Shown here: positions 1 to 13,639 of the stretch, piece by piece
Layout of the letters: each line of letters begins with the position of its first letter
How positions within the stretch are numbered: position 1 is the first letter of the stretch
Source: Hydractinia symbiolongicarpus
Lineage: Eukaryota > Cnidaria > Hydrozoa > Anthoathecata > Hydractiniidae
NCBI RefSeq assembly: GCF_029227915.1
Contig: NC_079885.1
Location: 19,665,001 to 19,729,000, forward strand
Length of the DNA: 64,000 nucleotides
Direction: 5' to 3'
Translations under genes and position numbers: made by a program
Notes under the pieces: generated by a model
Told to the model about the DNA's origin: nothing
Databases searched by the model: none
Seen by the model: the letters and a program-made list of their open reading frames with translations, nothing else

Positions 1-1045
1 TGCTTTGTTCATTTTTTTAAACAAAAATTATCTCTATTTTTAGCTAGGAATTCGCTGAAAGATGTGACATGTGACGGTATTGTGCATAATACTGAAGACT
101 TGATTGTAATATCATAGTATTTAGCAGAATTAGAGGAAATAAGTCCCCCCCCCCCCAAATTTTTTTTTTAGTAATTTTTAATGTGATCTGAATTTCATTA
201 TAAATTTTAACATGCTTCGCCAAGCGCATAGTTTATTCTGCGATATAACTAACTTCTTAAACTGCAAATTTTCTTCTTCGGTAAGTTTCTGACAACCTAT
301 TTTTAACGAGATTTTATCTCATACCAAATATTTTTTCTCTATTACAACTTTATATATACATTGTTTTGTAAAATTGGCTGGATTTGGGATATTTTATATA
401 GGATTTCTCAGTGTAGAATTCTAATCTGTCAATAAAATTATATGAAATGGCTATCACCATCTTTGATTTCCCATATGGAATTTTGGTATTACGTAAATCT
501 AACTTCTCTTTTCTTTAAAAACATTATCAGAAGGTATAGACAATCCGTTCCGAATGCTTTTTTCCGACAATAAATTTGCTAAAATACCAATTCCAGGTAA
601 AATGTAATTTTATTAACTTGCGAAAAATTGATCCATTAAGTGCAGACAAACGTTTCTCCCTTAACACATGTGCAACAGGCGCACAAAGAAGATATGAATG
701 TTTCCCACTTGGGTTACAGTTACAGCTTTCATAAAAATCTTACACGTTGAACAGTGTCTGCCTGCATCTAAGGCTAGGTCTCTGATTTATCCTGTATATA
801 TATATCTTAAATTTTTGTCCATTTCTCTTGATTTTCTTTATGTTATTGCATTCAACTAAACTCTTTAAAGGGTTGGGGCGTCCACCATGTTGACAGTAAT
901 GTTAAAGAAAAAATTGCATTGTGTGTACATGATTCCTTACACTATCCTCCACATCTGCTTAAATTATAATCTAACAAAACAGAAAAAAGTTTAATTACAT
1001 AAAAATCTAAATGTTCACTACGTGTTTCTGTCACAAACGACTCGT
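1..1045. other. 3' flank of PARP2-type gene, no gene seen
   Basis: AT-rich sequence with no exon-like coding block. Contains a 10-nt C run near 147 followed by a T run, and short AT microsatellites. Confidence 0.5.
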
Positions 1046-1051
1046 TTTATT
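1046..1051 (-). promoter_or_regulatory. polyadenylation signal for PARP2-type gene
   Basis: AATAAA on the minus strand, about 77 nt past the stop codon at 1128. It is the nearest canonical hexamer downstream of the terminal exon. Confidence 0.5.
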
Positions 1052-1127
1052 CTTCGACTCGCAAACCCGTGTTTCATAAATGGTGATGCGTCCGTCAGCC
1101 AGACATGTATGGCGGTCTACTGTTCTG

Positions 1128-4100
1128 CTAGAAGTGAAATTTTATTTGCACCAGGTATTTCGATCGCACCTTTAAAATAAAGACAAAAAGAAATAAGCAA
1201 GATTTAAATAATACACATACTTAAAGCAAAAATATATTTCTCGATTCTTTGCTTATTTCTTATCCGTTCAATATCTTAAAAATTTTCTTCCGGAATAACT
1301 TTTGTTTTTGCATACACAAATAAAACTAAAAACAACCTTAGAAAATTTAGATGTTCTCATATGTCTTATATCAAAACACCACACCGAAACTAACACACAT
1401 ATGAAAAGAATTACCTTAACGAGATTAAATTTATATTCGCGAATGACTACAAAGTGGATGTTAATAAATAAGGAATAATAATAAATTAGGGAAATATAAC
1501 TAGTAAAAATATATATATGCCACGAAATGTTTCACAAGAACATGTGCGAATAGTGACACTTTTCATAACTTTTGCGAAGATTTGTTGGTGCAAAAGCACG
1601 AAAAATCGCACAAGCAGCGAAACTAATATCGTAATACCTGTTTTGTATCGTACACAACGTATTCTAAATAAAAAAAAACATACGAAGAGTTTATAAAGGC
1701 AAAGAATCCGGGCTAATACAGAATTATCAGCTGTTACCATTGTAGTTTAATGTATATCCATTGGGATTTATAACACCCGTATCGGATTGTTTGCCAAGTG
1801 GTACAACAACCCCATTAGGTCTAAAATAATATGAGGATACAAAACTATTAGGAATGCTACAGTAAGACCTTGAGGTTGGACCTCGAGACATGCAATGGAA
1901 GGGCCATCTTTATAAGAAAAAACAATAAAACTGATATCCTAATACATAATATTTTGCAAGTGCTATTTCCACTATTAAAACAAAAGTTACCTGTTAAAAA
2001 AAATGTTGGCATTAAAATTTATGCAGAGTTGTAAATATTTAATGAGCAAAAACGCCTTCTTTTAGAGATACATCATAACCAGTTATGAAAAAGACGAACT
2101 TACAAAGTTATATTTTCTTTCTCATCAGGCGCAATCTTTCCTAACCCTTTCGTACTATGACATCCAGGGGGAAGGTTGTCTGCGTTGAAATCAGCTGACA
2201 ACAAATCGTTTGTTTTACCAAGTGATACCTATAGAGTGGCGCAATATGAAACTGTTGTTATTTAACGAGCGGTGGTGATTTCTCGTATTTTACGAAATAA
2301 TTGACAAAAAAAATAATAAAAACTTTAAGTTAACTTAAAAAAACTTAAAAAACCGTTACCTCGCACAGCAAAACAAATCCTGTATTTTTTGTTCGCGTGG
2401 GATAGCAATAATTTGCACTTTTCGACGACATATCCGCAAAGTATATTCCTTTACCAAACTAAAAATTAAAAAATTAGTAGCATTAAACAGCATCATATAT
2501 TCAAGGAAAACAAGGCTGTTTGAAATGTAGTTTAGCTGTTATTTAATTGGTCAGTTAGATTTCAGGTAAGAAATAAAAGTATAATCAGTTGCTACAGAAT
2601 ACCGAATTGTAAATGCGTTTTGGTTGCTTTATTTATTCAAATAAGTCATTGCAACGCCAGATTATTTTGTATTCCAATATACAATTTTAATTGAATTGCA
2701 GGCTGAAGAAAATAAGCAGCATATTTCAAACGAGTTGAATAATTTGGTCAACTCAATAAATAAATGGGGTGGGAAAGGTTTTGGAAAAAAAATTTAAAAA
2801 TTAACAATCGGGGGTGGGCGAGTGAGAGAGAATAAGGGAGGGGTAGGCCAGGCAAAAAGAGAGAGAGGCAGAAAGAGGGGGGCGGGCGAGGGAAAATGAG
2901 AGGGTGCAGGAAGATTATAAAAAAGTAGAATGTGGCTCATAAACAAAGAAAGGAAGAAGTTAAGAAAGTAGTGTACTCACCATATATCCTGTCACAGGAG
3001 CTTCTGGAGGAGCAATGCGCAAACCTTGACTGAGGATGCCCACCCAATTTGTTAGACGCGATCCATGCCATAATAGCATACTGCAATGTAAAATTTCTAA
3101 TTTTTAAAACAACATACTGTCGTGCCATCTATTGATCACAATTCGTGATCAATCTATTTGACGATATTAAATAGAAAACTGCATAAAAGAAATCCGGTTA
3201 ACAATGGCAGATCATTGGCGAAAACTCAGAATTTAAAGGGTTAACTTTTCTCGAAATGGCAAACAATTTATAAAATCATAAAAACACAAGTATTTAATCA
3301 CAAATCGGACAAAAAAAACAGAAGGTAATATTATAAACCATAGAAATATTATAAAACATACGTGTTGCCAACATCTTTGAAATTTTCATTGTGCGGACTC
3401 TCGATAACTTCAAACACATCCACTACCTCCATTGTATACTGGCTATGCGTTTTCGCATGTGTGTTTTGCGTGTACCTCTTCACTACATCAAATTCCGTAG
3501 TGTCGTGACTTAAAGCTTCTAACTTGCAGCGTAAAGCTAGGTAGTGTTGGTCTATGGGATTCAACATCTTATTAGACTCATCATTGATAACTTTCATTGC
3601 AATCTCTATATCACCCAACGTTTCTAGCAGTTCAATCTTTAATTTGAGATCCTTTCTTGTACGTATAATTGGCGGCCGCTGCATGCCAAAGCAATGCGGG
3701 ACACGCGTGTAAAAGGCGTCACAAGCTTTTATTAATTCGTCACCAGTCTTCTGGTTTGTTATACAACGATCAATCAATTGTAGAGCCTTGTAACCAGCTT
3801 TAATTTGCGCTTTCGTAAGTTTACCTAAAAGGTTTTTAAATAGGAAAGTCTTAAAATAGAGGTCCAAAGTAAGAATACCAAAACCAATGGAGTTTTCTTT
3901 TCTCCATTTTTAAGAATTTTCTTGCGACTAAAGAACGTTATGTGAAAAATGAATGAGAAATAAAGGTGAAAAATAAAAAGAGAAATGATTTTTGTTGCAA
4001 AATGATTTAAAATCTTTCTCAAGCTATATAATTGCAAGAAAGAATTGCAGAATATAAACATAAATTAGGCTTAGATTGTTAGTTTGTCAACTTTGAACAT

Positions 4101-7100
4101 AAATATTTTCAATAACTAAAAGAATTCATTTCAGCCAATTAGAAGGCAGATAAAAAGCATCTAAGAGGCTGTTTACACGAAACAATAAGTAACCACTCAA
4201 ACCTTTTTCAGTAACTTAGGTTCAGTGTATTTTTTAGGACTATCTACATGAGTTTTTATTATACTATTATTTATTATACTTCGGGAGGATATTATCGCAG
4301 TAAATTTAAACAAAGTGTATTTCAACTGGTGCAAGATTTCCATGTAAACACTTCAGCCTGCAGTGAAATGTGGTTATCCATCAGTGGACATATATGGGTT
4401 TGGTGATATGCCATAATTTTTTCTACTTGCTCTATCTTTTTATATCATACATTTTATATTGAAAGCAAGTGTATTCATGTTAATAAGTCAAAAATATACA
4501 TCTAATAAATAATAGTAATAATACAAAAGATTTGTCCCCTAACGCATCACCCCATGAAATTAAATTTAACATGACGTGAAACAACATATAAACAGTCACT
4601 TTCGCTGCAGTTTTGAATTTCACCTTGCCTTAATTTCACTTTCATCTCATGTAAACGAACTCTTAACATATCAGTACCCTTTCAAAATTTTAGAAAAAGT
4701 TCCTGTAACACCATATACATGAACGAAAAATGTCAAGGATCTACAGACAACAAGAAGTTCGCACCTAGTGGGGCTTTCTTTGAATCATACTTCATTTCAA
4801 GGACGGCTTCTTCCATTTCCTTAACATCGCATAATAACTCCACCAAAGCCTATTAAAAAAATGGAAATAAAACCATTAAAACAACTATACTACATAAATT
4901 TGAAGTAACCATTTCTGTTGTGTTTTTCGGGAATGTCAGGACCTTACCCATGTATAACAGAATGAGATCCTATTGAATTAAAAGCGTATTTTAGTCGTCA
5001 TTATATATAAAAGAGTGTAGTGTTTCTTTTAACATTGAGTTAGGACAAATGTTGTAATTGGAATAGTTATGAGCACTTTGATTGGCTGTAAGAAATATCC
5101 GCCATTCCAAAGAGGAATAAAATTTCTACTTTAAATCAGAAGAAAATTTCCACCAGTCAATCAAAATCTTTAGCGCATCTGCTCTGCAGGGGATATTAAG
5201 GATACTGGAGATGTGAGGTTTTACATCCTTAAATCTACGCAAATATTAATTGGTGACGGCATGGAAGTTCTGGTGGCTGACATTTATTATGCAAACAACT
5301 GTCGTCTCACCTGCAGTTTCTTCTCAAGTTTTGATTCTGGAACTTTCTTTTCTTTTTTTGGTTTACCAGCACCATCCACTGTATCCTATGACCAAAATGG
5401 AGTTGTTACTAATAGAAGTTCTTATGTTTTTAAACTGATTTAAAGTGCTAAACAGTAACATTAAATCGAATTTTCGAGGTTTGGGTGGGCTGACTGAAAG
5501 TAGAGGTGAAATGTGAATGTAATCTAAGTTGCATATTTAAAACGAAAACATTAACTCACAACATTAACGAAAAAGGAACAACTAAATAGTATTTTAAGGG
5601 AATAAATTTTTGCAGACTACATAGTTACTGCAGAAATTATTGGTGTCAACGTGTCAAATTATTTCCTGTAAATTTGATTTTTTTTAATTTTTCTCTGTGA
5701 TCTAATGAAGATATAAAATTTATCACTATGTCACCTACAGAATAGCTCCAAAACATAAATTAAGAAAAAAATTGCCATGAAATTCTTTCATCGCAAAATT
5801 TAATTATCGTAAAATATATTGTTAATTTGACGAAAGTTAATTTTTATTTTCAAAAATTCCCTAAGTTAGTTTATTAGCTCATTTTAAGCTAAAACCTATT
5901 TTAATAATTTAAAAATTTATAATTCATATATGGCAAACACATTGTGAATGCAAGAATTTATAAATGTGCTTTCTGTACGACAACAAAAACAGACAAAAAT
6001 GGCATTTGATGTGAACAATTTTTGCACTTTCAATGAAATACTATCCTCTTTTCTTTTCCTAACGAGTTTTCCGGATGATAAATGTTTTATGAATAAATTC
6101 ATGTTTCTTTTACATTTCTTAAAGAAAACATATCACACACATACCGTTTTTGTGTTTCCATAATCCATGGCAAGAAGATCATATTTGCCTTGAACTTTCT
6201 TAAATTTCTTTCTGTCAGCAAATTCATTTTTCGTTTTGTCGTAGAACCTAAATATGGTCAACTAATTTGATAACCAGTGAAATAGTGCGAAGACATTCTT
6301 ATAGACAAGGTGTGAAATGATATAGGTAGAGAAATTAAGTATTAATGAAGTAAGTATTAATCGTATGCAAGGCAGCAAAAAAAGTTATTAAAATTAAGTA
6401 GCAGAATCAGCTCTTCCCCAGACTGAAAAGGTTTTTTGATTTGATTTGATTTTACTTCTGTTGTTTTTTCACAAATTTGCAATTGGCTTCATATTTTATT
6501 GTTTCTGCATAATATATAAGTTTAAAGCTAATCTTAAAACTGCCAAAGTTTAGGTAACAGAAATAAAAAATAGTAATTCCATTATAACAGTGCAGTCATG
6601 CCTGCACTGTTTGCCCCATTATTTGGGTTCAATAAAAATTCATTTTAGGGCTACTACTAGCAAATATAGTGTTTATGTACACAATTAATTTCATACTTTT
6701 TAAAAAATATTTCCTTTGCTTCTTCACAGTCATTGCCACAGGTTATCAAATTTGTCTGTCCCCGCATGCCAACACGACCCCAACGAAGCCAAACAGCATA
6801 CCCATTATTTTTATTGTTTTGCAAAACTTGCAACAAAAAGAATTTGTTGTTATTGTTTTTTAAGTTAGTTTGATTCAACATAGCATCATATATGTTAAAA
6901 CCTTCAAAATAAACGTGATATTTTTCTCTGACGGGGCACTCAGTGTCAACAGGAACTTTTCCTGTAAATGAAAATGATTTAACAGTTGGCTTTTCATCCT
7001 CGTCTTTAGCCGTCTTTTTCCCAGTCACAGTTTTTTTAATTTTTTTTGCTGGTTGTTCTTCCTCCTCGTCAGACGTAGCCTCTACTTTAACTTTGCCAGT

Positions 7101-9539
7101 AGCTCCGTTTTCTTTTTGTGATTCTGCATTTATATTATTACTGTTATTCAGATCATTTTTATCAACATCTGTTACATCTTCTTTTAAAAGCTGTTTCTTT
7201 TTTGTTTTATTGTCAGTCTGAGTCATGCTATTTAAATCTACATTGTATTTCTTGCCTCCAAAGGCATATGTTACTTCAGTTAAGCCAAATAATTTAGTTG
7301 CAAAGAGTAATCTTTGAACAGAATGATGCAGTAACGTCCATGTATTTCCATTATGATAATGGTAGGTCCCTGAAAAATAGAGTAAAAGTTGATTAATACT
7401 GTGTTGAGAAATCAATTATATATATACTTTATCGACATAACGTTTGCTAACACCATTCCATTTATTTACCAGTTTGTTGCACACATCAGGTAATCCACAA
7501 AATGGAAGAAATACGCTAGCTTCTTAAAAAGGCAAACCTGAAAGACCACCATCACCACTATCAACATTAGCTCTGATTCTTCTCTCCCAAAAGGTTTTTA
7601 AATTTCGCTGCACCATTCGTTCAAAGACAATGTCAAATTTTGCCTCATTTATCATGATTTTGATGTTTTTTAAGCCAGACTTAAATGCTAAGGTGAGCTC
7701 ATCGTTAAGGGTGGAAGAAAATTTGGACCATATATGTCCATCGTTTTCCCATTCCCAGCAGATGTCTTCTTCTGAAACTTTCATCTTCTTTACAGCTGTT
7801 GAATCTATAAAAATGAATATGAAATGTGATGAATATATATAGTACATCATATTCTGATTCTATTAATTTTATAATAGTTGAATTTTGTATGCTCAAAATA
7901 GCTATGTGCAATTTTTATCAGGATACACACAGAACCTAAGCCTTGTGTTTTTACAGTTCATGACAAGACACCATTTTTTCTAAAAGCTGTGGTGTTGAGT
8001 GTGATAGGGCTTTTTGTCTTCTTTCTATTTTCTTACACTATCTTTTTACATGTTAACATCGTCATGTTTTTAGCCACATATAAAGGTTAAACAAACACAT
8101 TTTATGGTTTTATTTACAAAGATATTTTGAGATTAAGACACTAAAAACTAAACTTTTTATTCTTTCTGTTTGACTGACCTAAAAGGACTCCTCCAAACTG
8201 TTTTGTATGTTATAGAGAATAAAAAGTTGTTTATCAAGTTTTTTAGTTTTTATAATAAAGCTATAAATTGCTGCTTATTGCTCAGGTATATACAACCATA
8301 ATTACCAGGATAATCAACTGATTTGATAACAAATAATTTTGTATCAAGTTGGGAACACTTTTACTGGTAAATTATGTTTCTTTAGTCTAGGAGAACAACA
8401 TGTCAACAGCATATTTTGTTTATAATTGATTTATTTTGAATTGAAAACACAGTTTTAAACTAGCAGGTCACAACCTGTAATTTACACATCTAGATGTCAT
8501 TTCTGTAAATCACTTGAGAAAGACAATATTAGAGTTATGAATTAAATATTTTCATTTGATTCTTTCCCTATCTTTCTTTATATTTATTAGTAAATGTCTA
8601 TTTTATTTGTTGTATTTTTGTTTAATTCTTAATATATACATAATATATTCTTCTTGATTATATATTTTATGTCGGTGGTGAAAGTATTTATATAACGACC
8701 TTTTTATTAGCATATTTGAGTTATGAGCCATTGTGAATATATTTGTAAACATTGACAACTGATCCACCTACCTTCCTAGCTGTAGGTAGGATTTCCCGAG
8801 ATATATCACCAATATTTTTTTGCAAAACCAAACTCCCTGAAAGCCCTCCTACTCCATAGTTTTTTGCTGTTTTCTGTTCTGTCAGCACAGTATGTTTGAT
8901 TGGGGTAAATCACCTGGTCAATTAATTAGGCAATCCCCAGATCAGGTGAAACTTTTACCAGAATCTGGTAAGTATATATATAATTTATCTGCTTAAACTT
9001 TGTTAAAGCACAAGCAACTAGATCACACATGTTCAGACTGTTCTAGAGACATGCAGCTTGAGTTCGTTTAGTAGGGAAAAAGTAGCTTGCTAGCTACACA
9101 GGTACCAAACAAAGGAAAAAGTGTGCATGTTTTTATCATATCTGACTAAAAGTATATTCATAGCATAGCCAGCTAGCTAAGCTATTTTTAGCTGGCTAGC
9201 TAGGCAAGTCTTGTCTGTTGTTTTAACATAGTAGAACATTTTAAACTCAATTGATCAGGTGATTTTTTCCAAACCGGGGAAAGATCCTTTATTGTGCAAT
9301 GCTCCCTTGTCTGGAAATTTTTATAAATGAAAGTGTGTAATCACTTAAAGGCGAAGCAGTCTAGCTAGCTAGCTACATGTATTTTTAATCTAAGAATATA
9401 CTAAACCATGTAAAAATGACAAGATTTTTTGCTTTTTACTTTCACGTTTAGGAACTATAGGTTTTAGCTAGCTAGCCTAGTTAGTTAAAAAAAACTGTAT
9501 CTACATACTTTCCAGAGGCATGGCTCTTTTAGTAGCCAT
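1128..9539 (-). CDS. PARP2: PARP2-type poly(ADP-ribose) polymerase, 13 exons, with two N-terminal WWE-like domains
   Basis: Exons, reading down the minus strand: 9539-9509, 7804-7538, 7369-6697, 6247-6145, 5385-5311, 4849-4765, 3824-3362, 3080-2981, 2458-2360, 2228-2104, 1820-1738, 1663-1638, 1169-1128. Every intron is GT-AG and every phase agrees, giving 2,172 nt or 723 residues. Domains in order: basic N-terminus (MATKRAMP), WWE 1 (CWEWENDG...RRIRA), a weaker WWE 2 (YHYHNGNTW...YNVDLNSM), acidic/basic linker, WGR (VWLRWGRVG), helical regulatory domain ([18 protein letters not shown]), then ADP-ribosyltransferase. The catalytic H-Y-E triad is intact: His in LLWHGSR, Tyr in [16 protein letters not shown], Glu in LNYNEYVVYD. 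From WGR on it tracks human PARP2 closely. PARP2 is a nuclear enzyme that binds DNA breaks and uses NAD+ to build ADP-ribose chains. Human PARP1-3 have no WWE domain, so the double WWE is the odd feature. Exon 1 is only 31 nt and rests on splice phase and a good ATG. Confidence 0.93.
2762..2935 (+). repeat. purine-rich low-complexity tract in a PARP2 intron
   Basis: About 170 bases almost entirely G and A (GAGAGAG, GGGGGCGGGCGAGGG), in the intron between exons 8 and 9. Read on the gene's own strand it is polypyrimidine. It ends about 45 nt before the exon 8 donor. Confidence 0.7.
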
Positions 9540-9580
9540 ATTTGTTTTGATGAAGTGCGATGCGCGCAATTGTTTGACAT

Positions 9581-9599
9581 GCGGGAAAAACTTTCCCGC
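9581..9599. promoter_or_regulatory. inverted pair of E2F-like sites upstream of PARP2 start
   Basis: The perfect palindrome GCGGGAAA-AAC-TTTCCCGC lies 42-60 nt upstream of the proposed PARP2 ATG at 9539 (minus). TTTCCCGC matches the E2F/DP consensus TTTSSCGC on both strands. The setting, a replication/repair gene promoter, fits; binding is inferred. Confidence 0.45.
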
Positions 9600-10111
9600 G
9601 AAAAAGTCTCGAAGAAAGCCGTGCGGCTATCACAACTGCAAAGCACTTACTGTTCCCCTAGGGTTTTTGGGGACCTGGGCTTTTAAGTGGTCTATCAAAT
9701 TGTTTATTAAAAAGAGTCGTAACATACCCTGAATACGGTTGCATGAGGTTTCTTTACATTGTCTGTCGATAAGAATGTTGGTGAAAAAACAACAAAAATT
9801 TTCCTCAGGCACTACTTTTTACCGTCTTTTTTAATAAACATTTAAAGGTTTTATGCTAATATAACTTTGTTACAACTTTACTATAACTCTTTATAAAAAT
9901 CTTTTAACGTTGTTTGCTTGGCGATGGGCAAGTCCTCCAAATTCCTTATAAACTTCATTTTATTGGAAATGCTAATTTAATTAATAAATTGAAAGAAATT
10001 TTGCCACCATTGATGCAATAGAAATGAATAAAAATGAAAACGATTTTTTTATTTTCCCATATGATTTTATTTATCGATACACAAAATTTCGAATTAATGA
10101 GCATAATGCAG
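9600..10111. other. intergenic, nothing recognised
   Basis: Upstream flank of the PARP2-type gene. Short open frames here lack splice context or protein resemblance. Confidence 0.4.
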
Positions 10112-10284
10112 TCTTGGGACTGTAAAATTGTTCGAATTAGCGAATTGTTCGAATTAGCGGAGTTCGAATTAAGCAGCTCAAAATATAAGACTTTATTAAA
10201 CCAAACTCAAGGGACTTGGCAATTTGTTCAAAATAACGGAAAGTTCGAATTAAGCGGGATTCGAATTACCGGACGTCTACTGTA
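10112..10284 (-). mobile_element. pogo/Tigger-like DNA transposon end (solo fragment)
   Basis: On the minus strand the segment begins TA-CAGTAGACGTCCGGTAATTC, followed by several spaced repeats of AATTCGAA. The CAGTAGA-type terminus, TA flank and reiterated TTCGAA motifs are typical of pogo/Tigger-type ends. No matching inverted terminus or transposase was found, so this looks like a remnant. Confidence 0.5.
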
Positions 10285-13040
10285 CGTAAAAAATGAGGAT
10301 ACAAACGTTGCATATCTATTCAGGCTATCAATTATTTATAAAAAGAGGAATTTGTAGCTGGCGAATGAGTTAAATGCAATTAATCGTGAATGTAACCGCG
10401 CTAATCGAACCACTAACAAAACAACCGAGGAAATAAAGCGCAGTAGTAAAGAATTTCCCAGTAAGCCCATGTTTGATGTATTTGATAATTTCGAGCGCAT
10501 TATTTTCATGCATTATCTGCAACACATCACACAGTCTGATTCACGTAAGACATCTATTTTTTATTAAAAAAAATCTCCCCAGACAGTTCAAAACTATTGT
10601 ATTTCTGAGCCCTTTAAAGCCTTTTACGCCTCTAACATCAGGTTCATGACATTAAACGTATGACGTCTGAGACGTCGTACTTCCTCGTGGAACTTCTGTC
10701 GGACTGCTAACGAAACAATGCAAAGTAAAAAGATGGATTTGCTAAAAATAAAACGAATAATAAAAAGCACCTGTTGTTAAAACTTTAATAATAATTTAAT
10801 GAAATGTTCTTTTTCTTTCATCTTTCAAACTGTGACTGAAAAAATTAAAGAGAAGAGGAAATGGAATGAAAGAGTAAAATAAGAAAGATAAAAACGAGAA
10901 GAAGAAGGAAAAGAAGATTTTTATGCAGTATGTGGCATTGAGTTATTATTTTGTTTTTCAGCTGTTCCAAACTTCCTTAACAGTTTCTTATTGTTAAAAA
11001 ACTCTCTTTCTTATTTTTCGCATATTATATTATGAATATAGAAAAGAACTTAGAGTTTTTTGTACATAAAGGAAGATAGCTACAAAACTAACAGTCTTAA
11101 GATTTTACGACTGTAAAAAGGTTATCATACTAAGACGAAGAAAATTATTTCTTTAGAAGGTTTTTTATTTTGCACAATGAACAGTGAGGAGACGAGAGCT
11201 GAAAGACTGGCAACAAAAAATAAAATTTTTAAGATGATACGAAGACTAGGTGAGTTTGTATAAATGATTTTCCGTGCGACGTAATCTTTTGATTTTGCGT
11301 TAAGAACAATATGGATATGTGCACTCATTCCAGTAGGTAGAAATCCTAAAGGACAGACAACAGAAGTCAAATGAAAAATGGAATATTCGCTTGACATTGA
11401 TAAAATAATTTGTAAAAAAAAGAATATAGTTTATAAAAATTAATATCGTGCCTTTTGGATCTTGCTTCCAAAAAATCTGTATAAATTTCAGTAATCCATT
11501 TTACCATTTTACCATATAAGCAGGACTGCTTATTTACCTACAAGGATGCGCATGTACAAGACCCATAAACTTTCGAAGACTTTGGCAAGTTATATACGCT
11601 TGCGTAAATATAAGTAACGGCTTCAGCCTGATCTGTAATACAAACAGTCGTAACATAAGTGCAAGTTTCGCAAAACTGTGAACATCGTTTCTGTGACATT
11701 TAGCTTTGGTTTTGGTAGAAAAACAATTGGGCATGTATTTGAATACTTGAAAATTGCATCCAAACATATATTACTGTCGCTTTTTCTTGGACAGTTATAC
11801 GTGTTTTACAAAAACCTACAACCTTTAACAAAATATACTGAGACAGGTCGGACAATTTCGAAGTTCGCCCTAACAAGTAGTCATCTTTGTACTAGATTCA
11901 CGCAATTTGAACTTGTTTACAGCGGACTTACGACTTAGGATATTTCGTTAGATATCTATCCAAATGTGCTAATTGTTGACGTCAGCATGGTCATTTTTCT
12001 TATATTTCGGGTTCTTTTTTGGTCAGAACGGGCGCAATTTAAACGCTGCTTACCAACCTACGTATCTGTAAAAAAAAGTACATACGCAGCCGGCAGGATT
12101 TGCAAATTGATGATTTTTGACAACTTTGTGAAATGAACAAAAAGTTCCATTGTCTCAATATTTCAAGCGAGGGATTGTAATTTATAAAAACGTAGAGGCT
12201 AAGATTTTGCAAAAAAAAATTAAGAACGTACTCAGCTTGAATTCCCTTATAGATTATTATAAAAACAAAACAAGAAGCCCAGGGGCTTGAAGATTTCCGC
12301 CATTATCCTAAAACATTTGAAATTTAAAGTAGACCTTGAATGAAAACGAAGAATTATGGGGTACACAAAAATCATTGAGTATTCTCAATTATTATTGTAA
12401 CTAACCTGCAATGTTAAAATACAACACAATAAGTAACTAAAATTTTCTTACATAGCTATATGAAGTATTCGAAAATAACATTTTAATTGTCTATTTTTAA
12501 AACTGATAAGAAAAATTCTGGAAATTCCAGAAAACAAATGTTGTAGTGCATAAACTTGACAATTCCAATTTAGACCTTTAGAATTTACTTTCTTATTAAA
12601 AATTTTTTGGAAATGCTGATGGTGCATGGTTTAATAACAGCTGATCTGAAAAAGAAAATACTTTTTAAAAATGAGAAACAAGAATACAATTTTACCATAA
12701 ACTGCATTGAAACCAGATTGTTATGATTTTGAAACCTGGGGACAAAAGAAGATTTATTTTTTTAAAATCGATTTATTGAACTCAACAAATTTGATTTTTT
12801 TTTTTGATTTGAATTCTCAAATTTGAATTTCTTTCAAGGAGTTGGATTAGTTGCGATTTTTATTTTGAGGAAACTGATTGGTCATTGTTTTGTTAGAAAA
12901 ACTGGCAAATTGAATTCAACAAGTTGAAACAAAAAGGGTAAACACACAATTAATAAATTTGCAGATTTAATAATGATGAACAAATTAGGCACTCAGGGAG
13001 AACTGATAATTAGCCAGTAACAGAATAGTTAGCCGTTTTC
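10285..13040. other. intergenic, no convincing gene
   Basis: AT-rich, with several overlapping opposite-strand open frames (around 11.1-11.4 and 11.5-11.9 kb) that show no domain, splice consistency or codon pattern. I see no exon I can support. Confidence 0.4.
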
Positions 13041-13043
13041 AAT

Positions 13044-13290
13044 GGCATGGTAGCTTAGTGGTTATAACTCTGGCATTTTTCTCCGGGAGCACGAGATTCA
13101 ATTCCCCCTGACGCAATTTTTCTCGCATGGTTTGGGTCAATCAAAGCCATGTGAGAAAAATTGGGGAAAAGCCACACAGTGTGGGCTGTTGGATGTTGCA
13201 GGAAATTGTCTGTTAGAGCCCGAACCCTACGTGGGTCTGCTTAGCTCTATGCAAAATAATTATAGATATATATATATATATACAGTGTGT
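13044..13290 (+). mobile_element. tRNA-derived SINE
   Basis: Starts with a tRNA-like head holding a Pol III A-box-like (TAGCTTAGTGG) and B-box-like (GATTCAATTCC) motif about 45 nt apart. A unique body follows, then a tail of TA dinucleotides (13265-13282). This head-body-simple-tail order is the classic SINE layout. No target-site duplication was established. Confidence 0.6.
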
Positions 13291-13576
13291 ACAGCATAAG
13301 TAGCTGCTCATGCAACTACTTATACAATAGATATATCTTTTTTCTTCGTTCTCGATCTTTCTATAGCCATCTATATTTATATAGATGGCCATAACGTAGC
13401 GCCTAATTATCTTTCATCGGCTAACTATATATTTTGTTGCAGGCTAATCAACAGTTCCCCCTGACAGCTAGGTGCAAGCAAAAATAAAATTTTGCCACGT
13501 TTCGACAACTTTTCTGTAAAAAATATAAAAAAATCCTGTGCGAATGCATATCTTTTTATGTGATAGAATTACAAGG

Positions 13577-13637
13577 GCGGCGCCACTAGGGGGTGGGGGG
13601 GCTGGGAAGATTCAGCCCCCTCCCCCCACACACTTTT
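13577..13637. repeat. G-run/C-run inverted low-complexity patch
   Basis: GGGGGTGGGGGGG is followed within about 30 nt by CCCCCTCCCCCC, so the two runs can pair as a hairpin. Confidence 0.5.
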
Positions 13638-13639
13638 TT

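Noticed and set aside
6669-7221. Plus-strand frames of 64 and 92 codons
   Set aside because: Shadows of PARP2 exon 3 (WWE 2, acidic linker and WGR) on the minus strand.
9520-9732. 70-codon plus-strand frame starting at 9520
   Set aside because: Antisense to PARP2 exon 1 and its promoter; no domain and no splice sites.
10034-10357. 107-codon plus-strand frame
   Set aside because: Runs through the pogo-like transposon end; repeated FELS/FELAE residues reflect the TTCGAATTA motif.
11125-11397. 90-codon minus-strand frame with a hydrophobic stretch
   Set aside because: Starts with ATG but no promoter, splice or family evidence; comparable to chance frames in AT-rich DNA.
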